Notes: generated by a model from the sequence alone, not told the origin. A stretch of DNA of 22,304 nucleotides from CAG-791 sp963658695 (GCA_963658695.1 CAVKRN010000035.1:1-22304), one strand, 5' to 3'. Positions 8,618 to 16,520 are shown, counted from the stretch's first letter. Numbers and translations: made by a program.

Positions 8618-9276
8618 GCCGCCAGCCCTATACCGAGGTCACAGCCATGGTCATCGGCACCCGGCCCATCGGCGAAAATGACCGCCGCGTGGTCCTTCTG
8701 ACCAGAGAACTGGGACGAATCAGCGCCTTTGCCAAAGGGGCAAGACGGCCCAATTCCGCGCTCGTAGCGGCAACGGATCTGTTCGTCTTCGGGACCTTCC
8801 GGATCTACGCCGGCCGGGACTCCTACACCCTGGTGGAAGCTTCGCCGCAGAATTATTTTCCATGGTTTCGGACTCATATTGAGGCTTCGCTCTTGGGACA
8901 GTACTTCTGCGAGGTGCTGGAATATTGCACCAGGGAAAACAACGACGAGTCCCAGCTCCTTCTCCTTTTGTACCAGACACTTCGCGCCCTGGAATCAGAG
9001 AAGTTCTCTGCGCGCCTCGTGCGCGCGGTCTTTGAATTAAAGACCGTAACCGTGGAAGGAGAGCTGCGGGAGCCGAATGCAAAAAGCTATTCTCCCGCAG
9101 CCATAACTGCTTTTCACCACATTGTGACAAGTCCCATCGGAAAGCTCTATACCTTCACACTGGAGGAGGGGCCGGAGCAGGAGCTGGCGCAGCTTGCTGC
9201 CCGCAGCATGAGCTATGCCTTCGAGCGGCATCACTTCCGCAGCCTGGATATATTAGATACGATGATTAGTTTGTAG
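8614..9276 (+). CDS. recO: DNA repair protein RecO
   Basis: RecO loads RecA onto SSB-coated single-stranded DNA together with RecR. The N-terminal OB fold is clear: VTAMVIGTRPIGENDRRVVL, then LTRELGRISAFAKGARRPNS, the family's strongest signature. The C-terminal helical domain follows (LLGQYFCEVLEYCTREN and LYQTLRALES). At 220 residues it is shorter than most RecO proteins (about 240-255), and it lacks the CxxC pairs of the zinc site that many relatives have in this region. The two cysteines, both in the CEVLEYC stretch, are not in that arrangement. The start overlaps the era stop. The era-recO neighbourhood is widely conserved and supports the call. Confidence 0.92.
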   Translation: MSRQPYTEVTAMVIGTRPIGENDRRVVLLTRELGRISAFAKGARRPNSALVAATDLFVFGTFRIYAGRDSYTLVEASPQNYFPWFRTHIEASLLGQYFCEVLEYCTRENNDESQLLLLLYQTLRALESEKFSARLVRAVFELKTVTVEGELREPNAKSYSPAAITAFHHIVTSPIGKLYTFTLEEGPEQELAQLAARSMSYAFERHHFRSLDILDTMISL

Positions 9277-9295
9277 TATTGTGTGGACACCTCCA

Positions 9296-9461
9296 CTAGT
9301 ACATCGTTTGCAAAATAACTGGCCTAATAACGCAGAACTTTTTTCTGAGGGTGCGTGTCAAAAAACGTAGGCGTAGCGGGCTACGCTGAGGATTTTTGAC
9401 ACGTGCAATCAGGAAAAAGGGCCAGTTAGTTAGGCTAGTTATTTAAAAATCGATGTACTAG
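9296..9461. repeat. 166-bp nested palindromic (MITE-like) intergenic element
   Basis: The outer arms CTAGTACATCG (9296-9306) and CGATGTACTAG (9451-9461) pair perfectly over 11 bp. The imperfect arms 9307-9324 and 9433-9450 extend this inwards. The centre has a perfect 11-bp stem CGTGTCAAAAA/TTTTTGACACG (9354-9364 with 9393-9403), capped by GCGTAGC/GCTACGC (9371-9377 with 9380-9386). The whole element can fold on itself. Its left arm is repeated in inverse orientation at 1-50 with no mismatch. There is no open reading frame or obvious target duplication. It begins 20 bp after recO and might also act as that operon's terminator or an mRNA-end stabiliser (inference). Confidence 0.8.
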
Positions 9462-9483
9462 GACCCGTCGCTTGACGGGCGTC
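9461..9483 (-). repeat. Short GC-rich intergenic repeat, single copy
   Basis: On the - strand this reads GACGCC-CGTCAA-GCGACGGGT, close to the copy at 22214-22235 and the right arm at 4539-4558. It shares one base with the edge of the 166-bp palindrome and contains its own CCCGTC/GACGGG hairpin. Confidence 0.45.
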
Positions 9484-9509
9484 TGTGCAGTAACCTCATG
9501 GAGAATGGC

Positions 9510-9546
9510 TTGCGAACAGACTGAAAAAAGTATAGAGTAGTCTGTT
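9510..9546 (+). promoter_or_regulatory. Possible promoter with an overlapping dyad upstream of the membrane protein gene
   Basis: TTGCGA (9510-9515) lies upstream of TATAGA (9531-9536, spacer 15) or TAGAGT (9533-9538, spacer 17). Neither -10 is strong. A perfect 8-bp inverted repeat AACAGACT/AGTCTGTT (9515-9522 and 9539-9546) brackets this -10 region. It could be an operator or, if transcribed, a hairpin. Confidence 0.35.
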
Positions 9547-9570
9547 GTGTGTCATGTGGGAGTGAGGCAA

Positions 9571-10410
9571 ATGGAAACAAAGAAAACGGCGCATCGTCCG
9601 AAGACTGCTCGCGGGTCCGGTTCGAAGCGGGCAGCACCCGCCAGAGGATCCTCGGCCAAGAAGACGACGGCAAAATCCGGAACCAGAAAAGGCGCATCCG
9701 GTACAGCGGGGAGAAAAGCGCCCCGGCGTGCATCCGGTGCTCATACCGGCAAATCCTTTCGGAAAAGGATTCGCTACTATAAGAAAAAACTGCGGCAGGC
9801 GGCAGTTCTGGCAGCAGGACTGGCGATTGCGGCAGGTGTTTTTCTTGCAGTGCGGGCTGTAACGAAGGGCCTTGGCCCGGAGGAGCAGGAGAGTTCTGCC
9901 ATTGAATTTCGCCGCAACGGCACCGTTGTGGTTACGTCCGTGGAGACATTGGACCAGGAGTATTACGATGCGGCAGAGCTGAAAACGACCATACGGGACG
10001 CTGTTGGCGCATATAACGATGCAAACGGCGGGGGCGTAAAGCAGACTTCTTTTTCTGTGACGGAGAATACCGCCCGGCTGGTTATGACCTATGACTCACC
10101 GGAGGCGTACGAGAGCTTTAACGATACAACGCTGTATGTGGGAATCGTGCAGGGCGCGATGGATGCAGGCTTTGATTTTGCATCGATTATGTCCAGTGTC
10201 AGCAACGCCGATTCCTCGAAGATTCTAAATGAAGCAACGCTGGAGCAGCTGCTGGCAAATGAGGTGATCATTCTGACCGAGCAGGCAAACGTGGTGACGG
10301 CGGAGGGGATTTTGTATGCTACCCCCAATCTGGGCGTGACGGATGAAACCCATGCGTCTGCGATTGGAACCATCAGTGAGGAATCACCGGCAATTATCAT
10401 CCTGAAGTGA
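9571..10410 (+). CDS. Membrane-anchored protein of unknown function with a basic low-complexity N-terminus
   Basis: I cannot assign a function. Residues 1-70 are strongly basic and rich in Lys, Arg, Ala, Gly and Ser, like a disordered nucleic-acid- or envelope-binding tail. One transmembrane helix follows (about 76-94, AVLAAGLAIAAGVFLAV), then an extracytoplasmic domain of about 180 residues. That domain (GTVVVTSVETLDQEYYDAAEL, then LKTTIRDAVGAYND and a ValThr-rich second half) resembles, from memory, secreted lipoproteins common in Lachnospiraceae. This is a family impression and not a search result. The start at 9571 has GGGAG at 9558-9562 at good spacing. An in-frame ATG at 9547 would add eight residues without a better site. 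The next gene, glyQS, begins 55 bp later. Confidence 0.72.
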   Translation: METKKTAHRPKTARGSGSKRAAPARGSSAKKTTAKSGTRKGASGTAGRKAPRRASGAHTGKSFRKRIRYYKKKLRQAAVLAAGLAIAAGVFLAVRAVTKGLGPEEQESSAIEFRRNGTVVVTSVETLDQEYYDAAELKTTIRDAVGAYNDANGGGVKQTSFSVTENTARLVMTYDSPEAYESFNDTTLYVGIVQGAMDAGFDFASIMSSVSNADSSKILNEATLEQLLANEVIILTEQANVVTAEGILYATPNLGVTDETHASAIGTISEESPAIIILK

Positions 10411-10465
10411 TTGCGAATACGACTCGGAATCGTTACATCTTTTTTAAAGTGAAAGGAAAGAGATT

Positions 10466-11857
10466 ATGGAAAAATCAATGGACAAGATCGTAGCCCTCTG
10501 TAATGCCCGCGGATTTATCTATCCGGGCTCACAGATTTACGGCGGACTTTCTAACACCTGGGACTACGGCAACCTTGGCGTAGAGCTTAAGAACAACGTG
10601 AAAAAGGCCTGGTGGCAGAAGTTCGTGCAGGAGTCTCCCACTAACGTGGGCGTGGACTGCGCCATTCTCATGAATCCCAAGACATGGGTGGCTTCCGGAC
10701 ACCTTGCCGGCTTCTCGGATCCTTTGATGGACTGCAAGGCCTGCGGCGAGCGCTTCCGTGCAGACAATCTGATCGAGGATTATGCCAAGGAGCATGATAT
10801 GACGCTGGATTCCTCTGTAGATGGCTGGTCCAACGATGAGATGATGAGCTTCATCAACAAGTTCAAGGTGGCCTGCCCCTCCTGCGGTCAGTTCCACTGG
10901 ACGGATATCCGCCAGTTCAACCTGATGTTCAAGACCTTCCAGGGAGTAACCGAGGATTCCACCAATACCATTTATCTTCGTCCGGAGACGGCGCAGGGCA
11001 TCTTCGTGAACTTTAAGAATGTACAGCGCACCTCGAGGAAGCACCTGCCCTTTGGTATCTGCCAGATCGGTAAGTCTTTCCGCAATGAGATTACGCCCGG
11101 CAATTTTACCTTCCGCACCCGCGAGTTCGAGCAGATGGAGATGGAGTTCTTCTGCAAGCCGGGGACGGATCTGGAGTGGTTCCGGTACTGGAAGGATTAC
11201 GCGTGGAAGTGGCTGTTGTCCCTTGGCCTTAAGGAGGAGCACCTTCGCTTCCGTGATCATGCCAAGGAGGAGCTGGCCTTCTATTCCAAGGCAACCTCTG
11301 ACATCGAATACACCTTCCCCTTCGGCGGCTTCGGCGAGCTCTGGGGAATCGCGGATCGCACGGATTACGATCTGTCCCAGCATCAGAAGGTGTCCGGTGA
11401 GGATCTGACCTATTTTGATGAGGAGAGCGCGGAACGCTATATCCCGTATGTCATCGAGCCGTCTCTTGGATGCGACCGTGTGACACTGGCCTTCCTGTGT
11501 GAGGCATACGATGAGGAAGAGCTCCCGGATGGCACCGTACGCAATGTCATGCACTTCCATCCGGCACTGGCACCGATCAAGATTGCGGTACTGCCGCTGT
11601 CGAAAAAGCTTTCCGAGCCGGCCCAGAAGGTCTTTGCAGAGCTCTCCAAGCGCTACAACTGCGAGTTTGATGACCGCGGCGCCATCGGCAAGCGCTATCG
11701 CCGGGAGGATGAGATCGGAACACCGTTCTGCATCTGCTACGACTTTGATTCGGAGAACGACCAGGCAGTTACCATTCGCGACCGTGATACCATGGAGCAG
11801 GTTCGTGTGCCGATTGCTGAGCTTAAGGCTTGGTTTGATGATAAATTTGAGTTTTAA
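10466..11857 (+). CDS. glyQS: Glycine--tRNA ligase, alpha2 (single-chain) type
   Basis: This class II synthetase charges tRNA-Gly. The family signature near the N-terminus is GSQIYGGLSNTWDYGNLG. Motif 2 is in GKSFRNEITPGNFTFRTREFEQ, and motif 3 in IEPSLGCDRVTLAFL. Two CxxC pairs (CKACGERF and CPSCGQFHW) look like a zinc-binding insertion. A C-terminal anticodon-binding domain starts at PIKIAVLPLSKK. The 463 residues match the homodimeric archaeal/eukaryal/Thermus-like form and not the bacterial alpha2beta2 GlyQ plus GlyS. GGAAAGAG just before the ATG supports the start; Met5 at 10478 is an alternative. Only 55 bp precede it, too little for a T-box leader. alaS starts 17 bp after the stop, so the two are probably co-transcribed. 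Confidence 0.95.
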   Translation: MEKSMDKIVALCNARGFIYPGSQIYGGLSNTWDYGNLGVELKNNVKKAWWQKFVQESPTNVGVDCAILMNPKTWVASGHLAGFSDPLMDCKACGERFRADNLIEDYAKEHDMTLDSSVDGWSNDEMMSFINKFKVACPSCGQFHWTDIRQFNLMFKTFQGVTEDSTNTIYLRPETAQGIFVNFKNVQRTSRKHLPFGICQIGKSFRNEITPGNFTFRTREFEQMEMEFFCKPGTDLEWFRYWKDYAWKWLLSLGLKEEHLRFRDHAKEELAFYSKATSDIEYTFPFGGFGELWGIADRTDYDLSQHQKVSGEDLTYFDEESAERYIPYVIEPSLGCDRVTLAFLCEAYDEEELPDGTVRNVMHFHPALAPIKIAVLPLSKKLSEPAQKVFAELSKRYNCEFDDRGAIGKRYRREDEIGTPFCICYDFDSENDQAVTIRDRDTMEQVRVPIAELKAWFDDKFEF

Positions 11858-11874
11858 GAAAAGAGGAAATCAAC

Positions 11875-14580
11875 ATGCAGTATAAAGGCGTCAATGAGCT
11901 GCGAGAGCTGTTCCTGTCCTTTTTTGAGGAGAAGGGGTGCCTTCGCCTGAATAGCTTTTCGCTGGTTCCGCACAATGACACATCGCTTCTGATCATCAAT
12001 TCCGGTATGGCTCCCATGAAGCCCTGGTTTACCGGGCAGGAGATTCCGCCCAGGCGCAGAGTCACCACCTGCCAGAAGTGCATTCGCACCGGCGATCTGG
12101 AGAACGTAGGTAAGACAGCCCGCCACGGCACCTATTTTGAGATGCTGGGCAATTTCTCCTTCGGCGATTATTTCAAAAAGGAAGCCATTCCGTGGGCCTG
12201 GGAATTCCTGACAGAGCGTGTGGGTCTGGATCCGGAGCGTCTGTATCCGTCTGTTTATGTAGACGATGAGGAGGCCTACAACATCTGGCTCAACGATATG
12301 CACATCCCGGCTGAGCGCATTTATAAGTTCGGCAAGGAAGATAATTTCTGGGAGCACGGCTCCGGCCCCTGCGGCCCCTGCTCAGAGATTTACTACGACC
12401 GCGGTGAAAAATACGGCAACGGCCCGGACGATGTGATGGGCGGCGAAGGCGACCGCTACATGGAAGTCTGGAACATCGTATTCACCCAGTTCAACAACGA
12501 TGGCAAGAATAACTACACCGACCTGGATCAGAAGAACATTGATACCGGTATGGGTCTGGAGCGTCTGGCTGTTGCCGTGCAGGATGTCGGATCGATCTTT
12601 GACGTCGACACGGTGAAGTCGCTGCGCGATCTGATCTGCGAGCTGGCGGGCGGAATCTCCTATGAGCAGGAGGGAACCTATGACTCAGACGTATCGGTGC
12701 GTATCTGCACAGACCACGCAAGAGCCATGACCTTTATGATCTCGGACGGCATCATGCCCTCTAACAACGGACGCGGTTATGTGCTGCGCCGCATCATCCG
12801 CCGCGCAGTTCGCCATGGAAGAAAGCTGGGCATTGGCGGCTCCTTCCTGCCGACGCTGGCGATGAAGGTTATCGAGACCTCCAGTGACGGGTATCCTGAG
12901 CTGGAAGAGAAAAAAGACTTCATCCTGAATGTGGTTCGTGCCGAGGAAGAGAAGTTCGAGAAGACCTATGAGCAGGGCATGGAGATCCTCACACAGATGG
13001 AGGAGGCTCTGGCAGCTGGGGGCGAGACGGTGCTGTCCGGTGAGAATGCATTCAAGCTCTACGACACCTACGGTTTCCCGATCGATAATACCAAAGAGAT
13101 TCTGGAGGAGAAGGGCTTTACGGTGGACGAGGCCGGTTTTGAAGAGGCTATGACCCACCAGCGCGAGCAGGCAAGGTCCGACCGCGAGCGCTCCGGAAAA
13201 GCAGCTACCTACATGGGCGCTGCGGCGACCATCTATGAAGAGATGGATCCGGCGCTGACTACGACATTTGTGGGCTATGATAAGACAACGGCGCAGTCAC
13301 AGATCATCGCACTTGCGTCCCTTCCGTCGCTGGCCGGAGACGGGAACGGCGAAGAGGACAGCGTTGCCATGGCTCTTTCCGATGGACAGTGCGGCGCAGT
13401 CATTACCAAAGAGACGCCCTTCTATGGCACCATGGGTGGCCAGATTGGCGATAAGGGTGTGATCGTGCTTGCTTCTGACGGCAAGGAAACGGCTCTTTTT
13501 GAAGTGACTTCCACAGAGCACGTTGCCGGCGGCAAGATTGCACACATCGGCCACGTTGTCAGCGGTATGCTGAAGGTAGGTGATACCGTGACGCTGAAGG
13601 CGGATGAGAAGACACGCCTTGCTACCTGCCGCAATCATTCGGCAACCCACCTTCTCCAGAAGGCGCTGCGCGAGGTTCTTGGTACGCACGTGGAGCAGGC
13701 CGGATCCTATCAGGACACCGATCGCACACGGTTCGACTTCTCTCACTTCCAGGCAATGACCAAGGAAGAGCTGCAGAAGGTGGAGGATCTTGTCAATGCC
13801 AAAATCGCAGAATCCCTGCCGGTTGTGACACAGGTGATGACGCTGGAGGAGGCCAAGAAGACCGGTGCAATGGCACTCTTTGGCGAGAAGTACGGTGACA
13901 GCGTTCGTGTGGTGAGGATGGGTGACTGGTCCGTTGAGTTGTGCGGCGGCACACACGTAGCTAACACCAACCAGATCGGCTCGTTCAAGATCCTTTCGGA
14001 GAACGGTGTTGCAGCCGGGGTCCGCCGAATTGAGGCGCTGACCGGCGACAATGTGCGTAAGTATTACGAGAATCTGGAGCGTGAGCTCTTGGAGGCTGCG
14101 GAGCTGGTAAAGGCGACACCTTCTACACTGGCTGAGAAAATCAAGGCACTCCAGAAGGAGCTGAAGGAAGTTAAATCGGAAAATGAGTCCATGAAGGCCA
14201 AGGAGGCACAGGCAAGTCTTGGCAATGTCATGGATAGCGTAGAGGAGATTGCTGGAGTACCGTTTATCGCAGCACACGTATCCGGTGTGGATATGAACGA
14301 GCTGCGCGGACTTGGCGACGAGCTCAAGACCAAGCTTCCCGGCGGCGTAATCGTTTTGATCTCGGACAAGGACGGCAAGGTAAGCCTTGTTGCCATGGCT
14401 TCGGAGGAAGCCATGAAGAAGGGCGCTCATGCCGGAAATCTTGTCAAAGGCATCGCCAAGGAAGTCGGAGGCGGCGGCGGCGGTCGTCCGAACATGGCTC
14501 AGGCCGGCGGTAAGAACCCCGCAGGCATTGCAAAGGCCCTTGAGGAAGCGAAGTCCGTTCTGACACAGCAGTTGGCGTAA
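11875..14580 (+). CDS. alaS: Alanine--tRNA ligase
   Basis: AlaRS charges tRNA-Ala and edits mischarged Ser and Gly. The class II core at the N-terminus begins with NELRELFLSFFEEKGC and continues through NSGMAPMKPWFTGQE and CIRTGDLENVG. The editing domain has its zinc ligands in HSATH (His588, His592) and CGGTH (Cys690, His694). A coiled coil (about 730-790) leads to the C-terminal C-Ala/DHHA1 domain, with the conserved glycine-rich GGGGGGRPNMAQAGGKNP near the end. The 901 residues are slightly longer than the usual 875 or so. GAGGAAATCAAC before the ATG gives a reasonable ribosome binding site, 17 bp after glyQS. No T-box is possible in this gap. tmRNA in this same window also depends on AlaRS for charging. 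Confidence 0.97.
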   Translation: MQYKGVNELRELFLSFFEEKGCLRLNSFSLVPHNDTSLLIINSGMAPMKPWFTGQEIPPRRRVTTCQKCIRTGDLENVGKTARHGTYFEMLGNFSFGDYFKKEAIPWAWEFLTERVGLDPERLYPSVYVDDEEAYNIWLNDMHIPAERIYKFGKEDNFWEHGSGPCGPCSEIYYDRGEKYGNGPDDVMGGEGDRYMEVWNIVFTQFNNDGKNNYTDLDQKNIDTGMGLERLAVAVQDVGSIFDVDTVKSLRDLICELAGGISYEQEGTYDSDVSVRICTDHARAMTFMISDGIMPSNNGRGYVLRRIIRRAVRHGRKLGIGGSFLPTLAMKVIETSSDGYPELEEKKDFILNVVRAEEEKFEKTYEQGMEILTQMEEALAAGGETVLSGENAFKLYDTYGFPIDNTKEILEEKGFTVDEAGFEEAMTHQREQARSDRERSGKAATYMGAAATIYEEMDPALTTTFVGYDKTTAQSQIIALASLPSLAGDGNGEEDSVAMALSDGQCGAVITKETPFYGTMGGQIGDKGVIVLASDGKETALFEVTSTEHVAGGKIAHIGHVVSGMLKVGDTVTLKADEKTRLATCRNHSATHLLQKALREVLGTHVEQAGSYQDTDRTRFDFSHFQAMTKEELQKVEDLVNAKIAESLPVVTQVMTLEEAKKTGAMALFGEKYGDSVRVVRMGDWSVELCGGTHVANTNQIGSFKILSENGVAAGVRRIEALTGDNVRKYYENLERELLEAAELVKATPSTLAEKIKALQKELKEVKSENESMKAKEAQASLGNVMDSVEEIAGVPFIAAHVSGVDMNELRGLGDELKTKLPGGVIVLISDKDGKVSLVAMASEEAMKKGAHAGNLVKGIAKEVGGGGGGRPNMAQAGGKNPAGIAKALEEAKSVLTQQLA

Positions 14581-14588
14581 AAAACTCC

Positions 14589-14617
14589 TTTACAAAGTGG
14601 CATAAGTCGCATATAAT
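14589..14617 (+). promoter_or_regulatory. rpsU promoter
   Basis: TTTACA (14589-14594) and a perfect TATAAT (14612-14617) are separated by 17 bp, just after the alaS stop. Transcription would start near 14624, giving a leader of about 115 nt. Confidence 0.75.
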
Positions 14618-14669
14618 TCGATTTGTGCTTTTTTGAAATGGTAATTGCACAGAGAAACCCATCAGCCAG

Positions 14670-14709
14670 CTGCAGACGAAGGGAGACAGTCTTCCTTCGG
14701 TGGTGCAGG
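14670..14709 (+). promoter_or_regulatory. Leader hairpin upstream of rpsU
   Basis: CGAAGG (near 14678-14683) pairs with CCTTCG (near 14695-14700) around an 11-nt loop. Flanking CTGCA/TGCAG can extend the stem across an internal loop. It lies in the 5' untranslated region, well upstream of the ribosome binding site at 14723-14730. No protein-binding motif is recognised, and a regulatory role is inference. Confidence 0.35.
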
Positions 14710-14739
14710 CGGAACGGGACTGAAGGGAGGGTAGAAGAA

Positions 14740-14916
14740 ATGTCTAGCGTAATCGTAAAAGAGAATGAGACTTTGGACAGCGCACTGCGTCGTTTCAAGA
14801 GAAGCTGCGCAAAGGCGGGAATCCAGCAGGAAATCCGCAAGAGGGAGCATTACGAGAAGCCCAGCGTAAAGCGCAAGAAGAAGTCTGAGGCTGCAAGAAA
14901 GAGAAAGTACAACTGA
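14740..14916 (+). CDS. rpsU: 30S ribosomal protein S21
   Basis: bS21 sits on the 30S platform near the anti-Shine-Dalgarno region of 16S rRNA and aids initiation. The 58-residue protein starts MSSVIVKENETLDSALRRFK, the standard S21 opening. It continues with RSCAKAGIQQEIRKREHYEKP and ends in a strongly basic tail (KRKKKSEAARKRKYN), all typical of Firmicute S21. AAGGGAGG at 14723-14730 with 9-nt spacing fixes the start at 14740. The longer open frame from 14623 begins inside the leader and is not likely to be translated. The gene has its own promoter and terminator. Confidence 0.97.
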   Translation: MSSVIVKENETLDSALRRFKRSCAKAGIQQEIRKREHYEKPSVKRKKKSEAARKRKYN

Positions 14917-14973
14917 TTCAGGGTTCCGTAAGGACATTGTGTCAGCTGCACAGAATATCTGAACAGCAAATGA

Positions 14974-15014
14974 GATCTCCTGATACATGGTTGCATGTGT
15001 CAGGGGGTCTTTTA
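14974..15014 (+). terminator. Rho-independent terminator of rpsU
   Basis: CTCCTGATACATG (14978-14990 region) pairs with CATGTGTCAGGGG (14994-15006 region) around a GTTG-type loop, with one G-U, followed by TCTTTT. It ends about 16 bp before the scpA start codon, so scpA depends on read-through or on a promoter I cannot see. Confidence 0.8.
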
Positions 15015-15029
15015 CTTTGGAATGAGAAA

Positions 15030-15812
15030 ATGGAACTGGAATTCAAGCTGGAGAAATTTGAGGGCCCTTTAGATCTCCTTCTGCATTTGATCGACAAGAA
15101 CAAGGTGGATATCTACGATATTCCTATTGCGGAAATCACGGATCAGTACATGGACTATGTGCGGCAGATGGAAGAGGAAGATATGGACGTCATGAGCGAA
15201 TTCCTCGTCATGGCGGCAACCCTCCTGGACATCAAATGCCGCATGCTCCTTCCTAAAGAAGTGGATGAAGAAGGAGAGGAAGAGGATCCAAGAGCAGAAC
15301 TTGTGCAAAAGCTGCTGGAGTACAAGATGTACAAGTACATGTCGGCCGAGCTGCGGGACATGGGAGCCTGCGCCGATCAAACCCTCTACCGCAAAAAGAA
15401 CCTTCCCAAGGAAGTGAAGAACTACCTGCCGCCCATCAACTATGAAGAGCTGATCGGGGATATCACACTGGCGAAGCTGAACGATATTTTTCAGGACATT
15501 CTCAAACGGCAGAAATACCGCGTGGACCCTGTGCGATCGCAGTTTGGACGCATCGAGAAGGAAGAGGTGGACCTTACGGCTAAGGAACTCTTCATCAAGG
15601 CCTACTTAAACTCCCACAAGGACACCGATTTTCGCACGCTCCTGGAGGAACAGCATTCGAAGGATGAGGTGATTGTCACATTCCTCGTAGTACTGGAGCT
15701 GATGAAAACCGGCAGCATTGAAATCCGGCAGGAGGAGCTGTTCGGCAACATTTCTATCCATGTGGTGAAGGACATTGCGGCAGAATCGGATCTGGTAGGA
15801 GAATTTGGATAA
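15030..15812 (+). CDS. scpA: Segregation and condensation protein A (ScpA kleisin)
   Basis: ScpA is the kleisin that bridges the SMC heads in the bacterial condensin complex for chromosome segregation. The N-terminal signature is plain: FKLEKFEGPLDLLLHLIDKN, followed by IPIAEITDQYMDY and LVMAATLLDIKCRMLLP. An acidic stretch (DEEGEEEDP) and the C-terminal winged-helix region (ELFGNISI) complete the protein. With the start at 15030 it has 260 residues, near the normal 240-260. A longer frame from 14937 would begin before and run through the rpsU terminator, so I reject it. Its ribosome binding site (GGAATGAG) is weak. The stop lies 19 bp before the scpB start, and the pair is the standard scpAB order. 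Confidence 0.95.
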   Translation: MELEFKLEKFEGPLDLLLHLIDKNKVDIYDIPIAEITDQYMDYVRQMEEEDMDVMSEFLVMAATLLDIKCRMLLPKEVDEEGEEEDPRAELVQKLLEYKMYKYMSAELRDMGACADQTLYRKKNLPKEVKNYLPPINYEELIGDITLAKLNDIFQDILKRQKYRVDPVRSQFGRIEKEEVDLTAKELFIKAYLNSHKDTDFRTLLEEQHSKDEVIVTFLVVLELMKTGSIEIRQEELFGNISIHVVKDIAAESDLVGEFG

Positions 15813-15831
15813 CGATCAAAGAGGAACTGAA

Positions 15832-16503
15832 ATGGAAGAAGACAAGCTGGAAAAACCGGCCGAAGAGACAGTAGATACCATCGAAGGTGAAGCTTCCAAC
15901 GAGCCGGGGGGAGCGGCAAGTGAATCGAAGGAGCTTTCGGATGAGCAGCTGATGGCGGCAGTGGAGGCGATTCTCTTTACAATGGGGGAATCGGTGGAGA
16001 TATCGGCTATCGCCAAGGCACTGGAGGTCAAGCAGACACGGGTTCGCCAGATCCTAAAGCGCCTCCAGAAAAAATACGACGCACCCTCCCGGGGCATCAT
16101 GCTCCAGCAGTTTGAGGATGCCGTACAGATGTCCACCAAGCCGGAGCAGTACGAGAACCTGATCAAAATCGCAAAGGTTCCGAAGAAAATGACGCTTTCG
16201 GATTCGGTGATCGAGACCCTTTCCATCATTGCCTACAAGCAGCCGATTACCAAAATTGAAGTGGAAGGCATTCGCGGCGTATCCTGTGACTACGCCATCA
16301 ATAAGCTCCTGGAATACGATCTGATCAAGGAACTGGGAAGAAAGGATGCACCGGGGCGGCCGATCCTGTTCGGTACGACGGAACAGTTTCTGCGTTCCTT
16401 TGGAGTCAAGAATCTGACGGAACTTCCATCTCTGAATTCCGTACAGGTGGAGGAGTTTAAAGAAGAGGCGGAAGCGGAAGTGGACGATCGCTTGGGAATC
16501 TGA
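15832..16503 (+). CDS. scpB: Segregation and condensation protein B (ScpB)
   Basis: ScpB dimers bind the central part of ScpA in the SMC-ScpAB condensin. Two winged-helix domains are visible: LMAAVEAILFTMGESVEISAIAKAL with QLMAAVEAI-type opening, then LSDSVIETLSIIAYKQPITK and EVEGIRGVSCDYAINKLLEY, the most conserved part of the family. GRPILFGTTEQFLRSFGVK follows. The N-terminal 40 residues are acidic and low in complexity. I chose the ATG at 15832 because AAAGAGGAAC lies at good spacing. An in-frame TTG at 15805, overlapping scpA, would add nine residues. The length is 223 residues. Acidic residues at the C-terminus (EEFKEEAEAEVDD) are common in this family. Confidence 0.95.
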   Translation: MEEDKLEKPAEETVDTIEGEASNEPGGAASESKELSDEQLMAAVEAILFTMGESVEISAIAKALEVKQTRVRQILKRLQKKYDAPSRGIMLQQFEDAVQMSTKPEQYENLIKIAKVPKKMTLSDSVIETLSIIAYKQPITKIEVEGIRGVSCDYAINKLLEYDLIKELGRKDAPGRPILFGTTEQFLRSFGVKNLTELPSLNSVQVEEFKEEAEAEVDDRLGI

Positions 16504-16520
16504 CGATTTTATTACCGTTT

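Noticed and set aside
9296..9461. CRISPR array or toxin-antitoxin locus in the spacer after recO
   Set aside because: The repeats are nested inverted arms and not regularly spaced direct repeats, and there is no plausible small protein gene.
14937..15029. N-terminal extension of ScpA
   Set aside because: The extension would start before and run through the rpsU terminator stem and does not resemble ScpA. The family signature begins right after the ATG at 15030.
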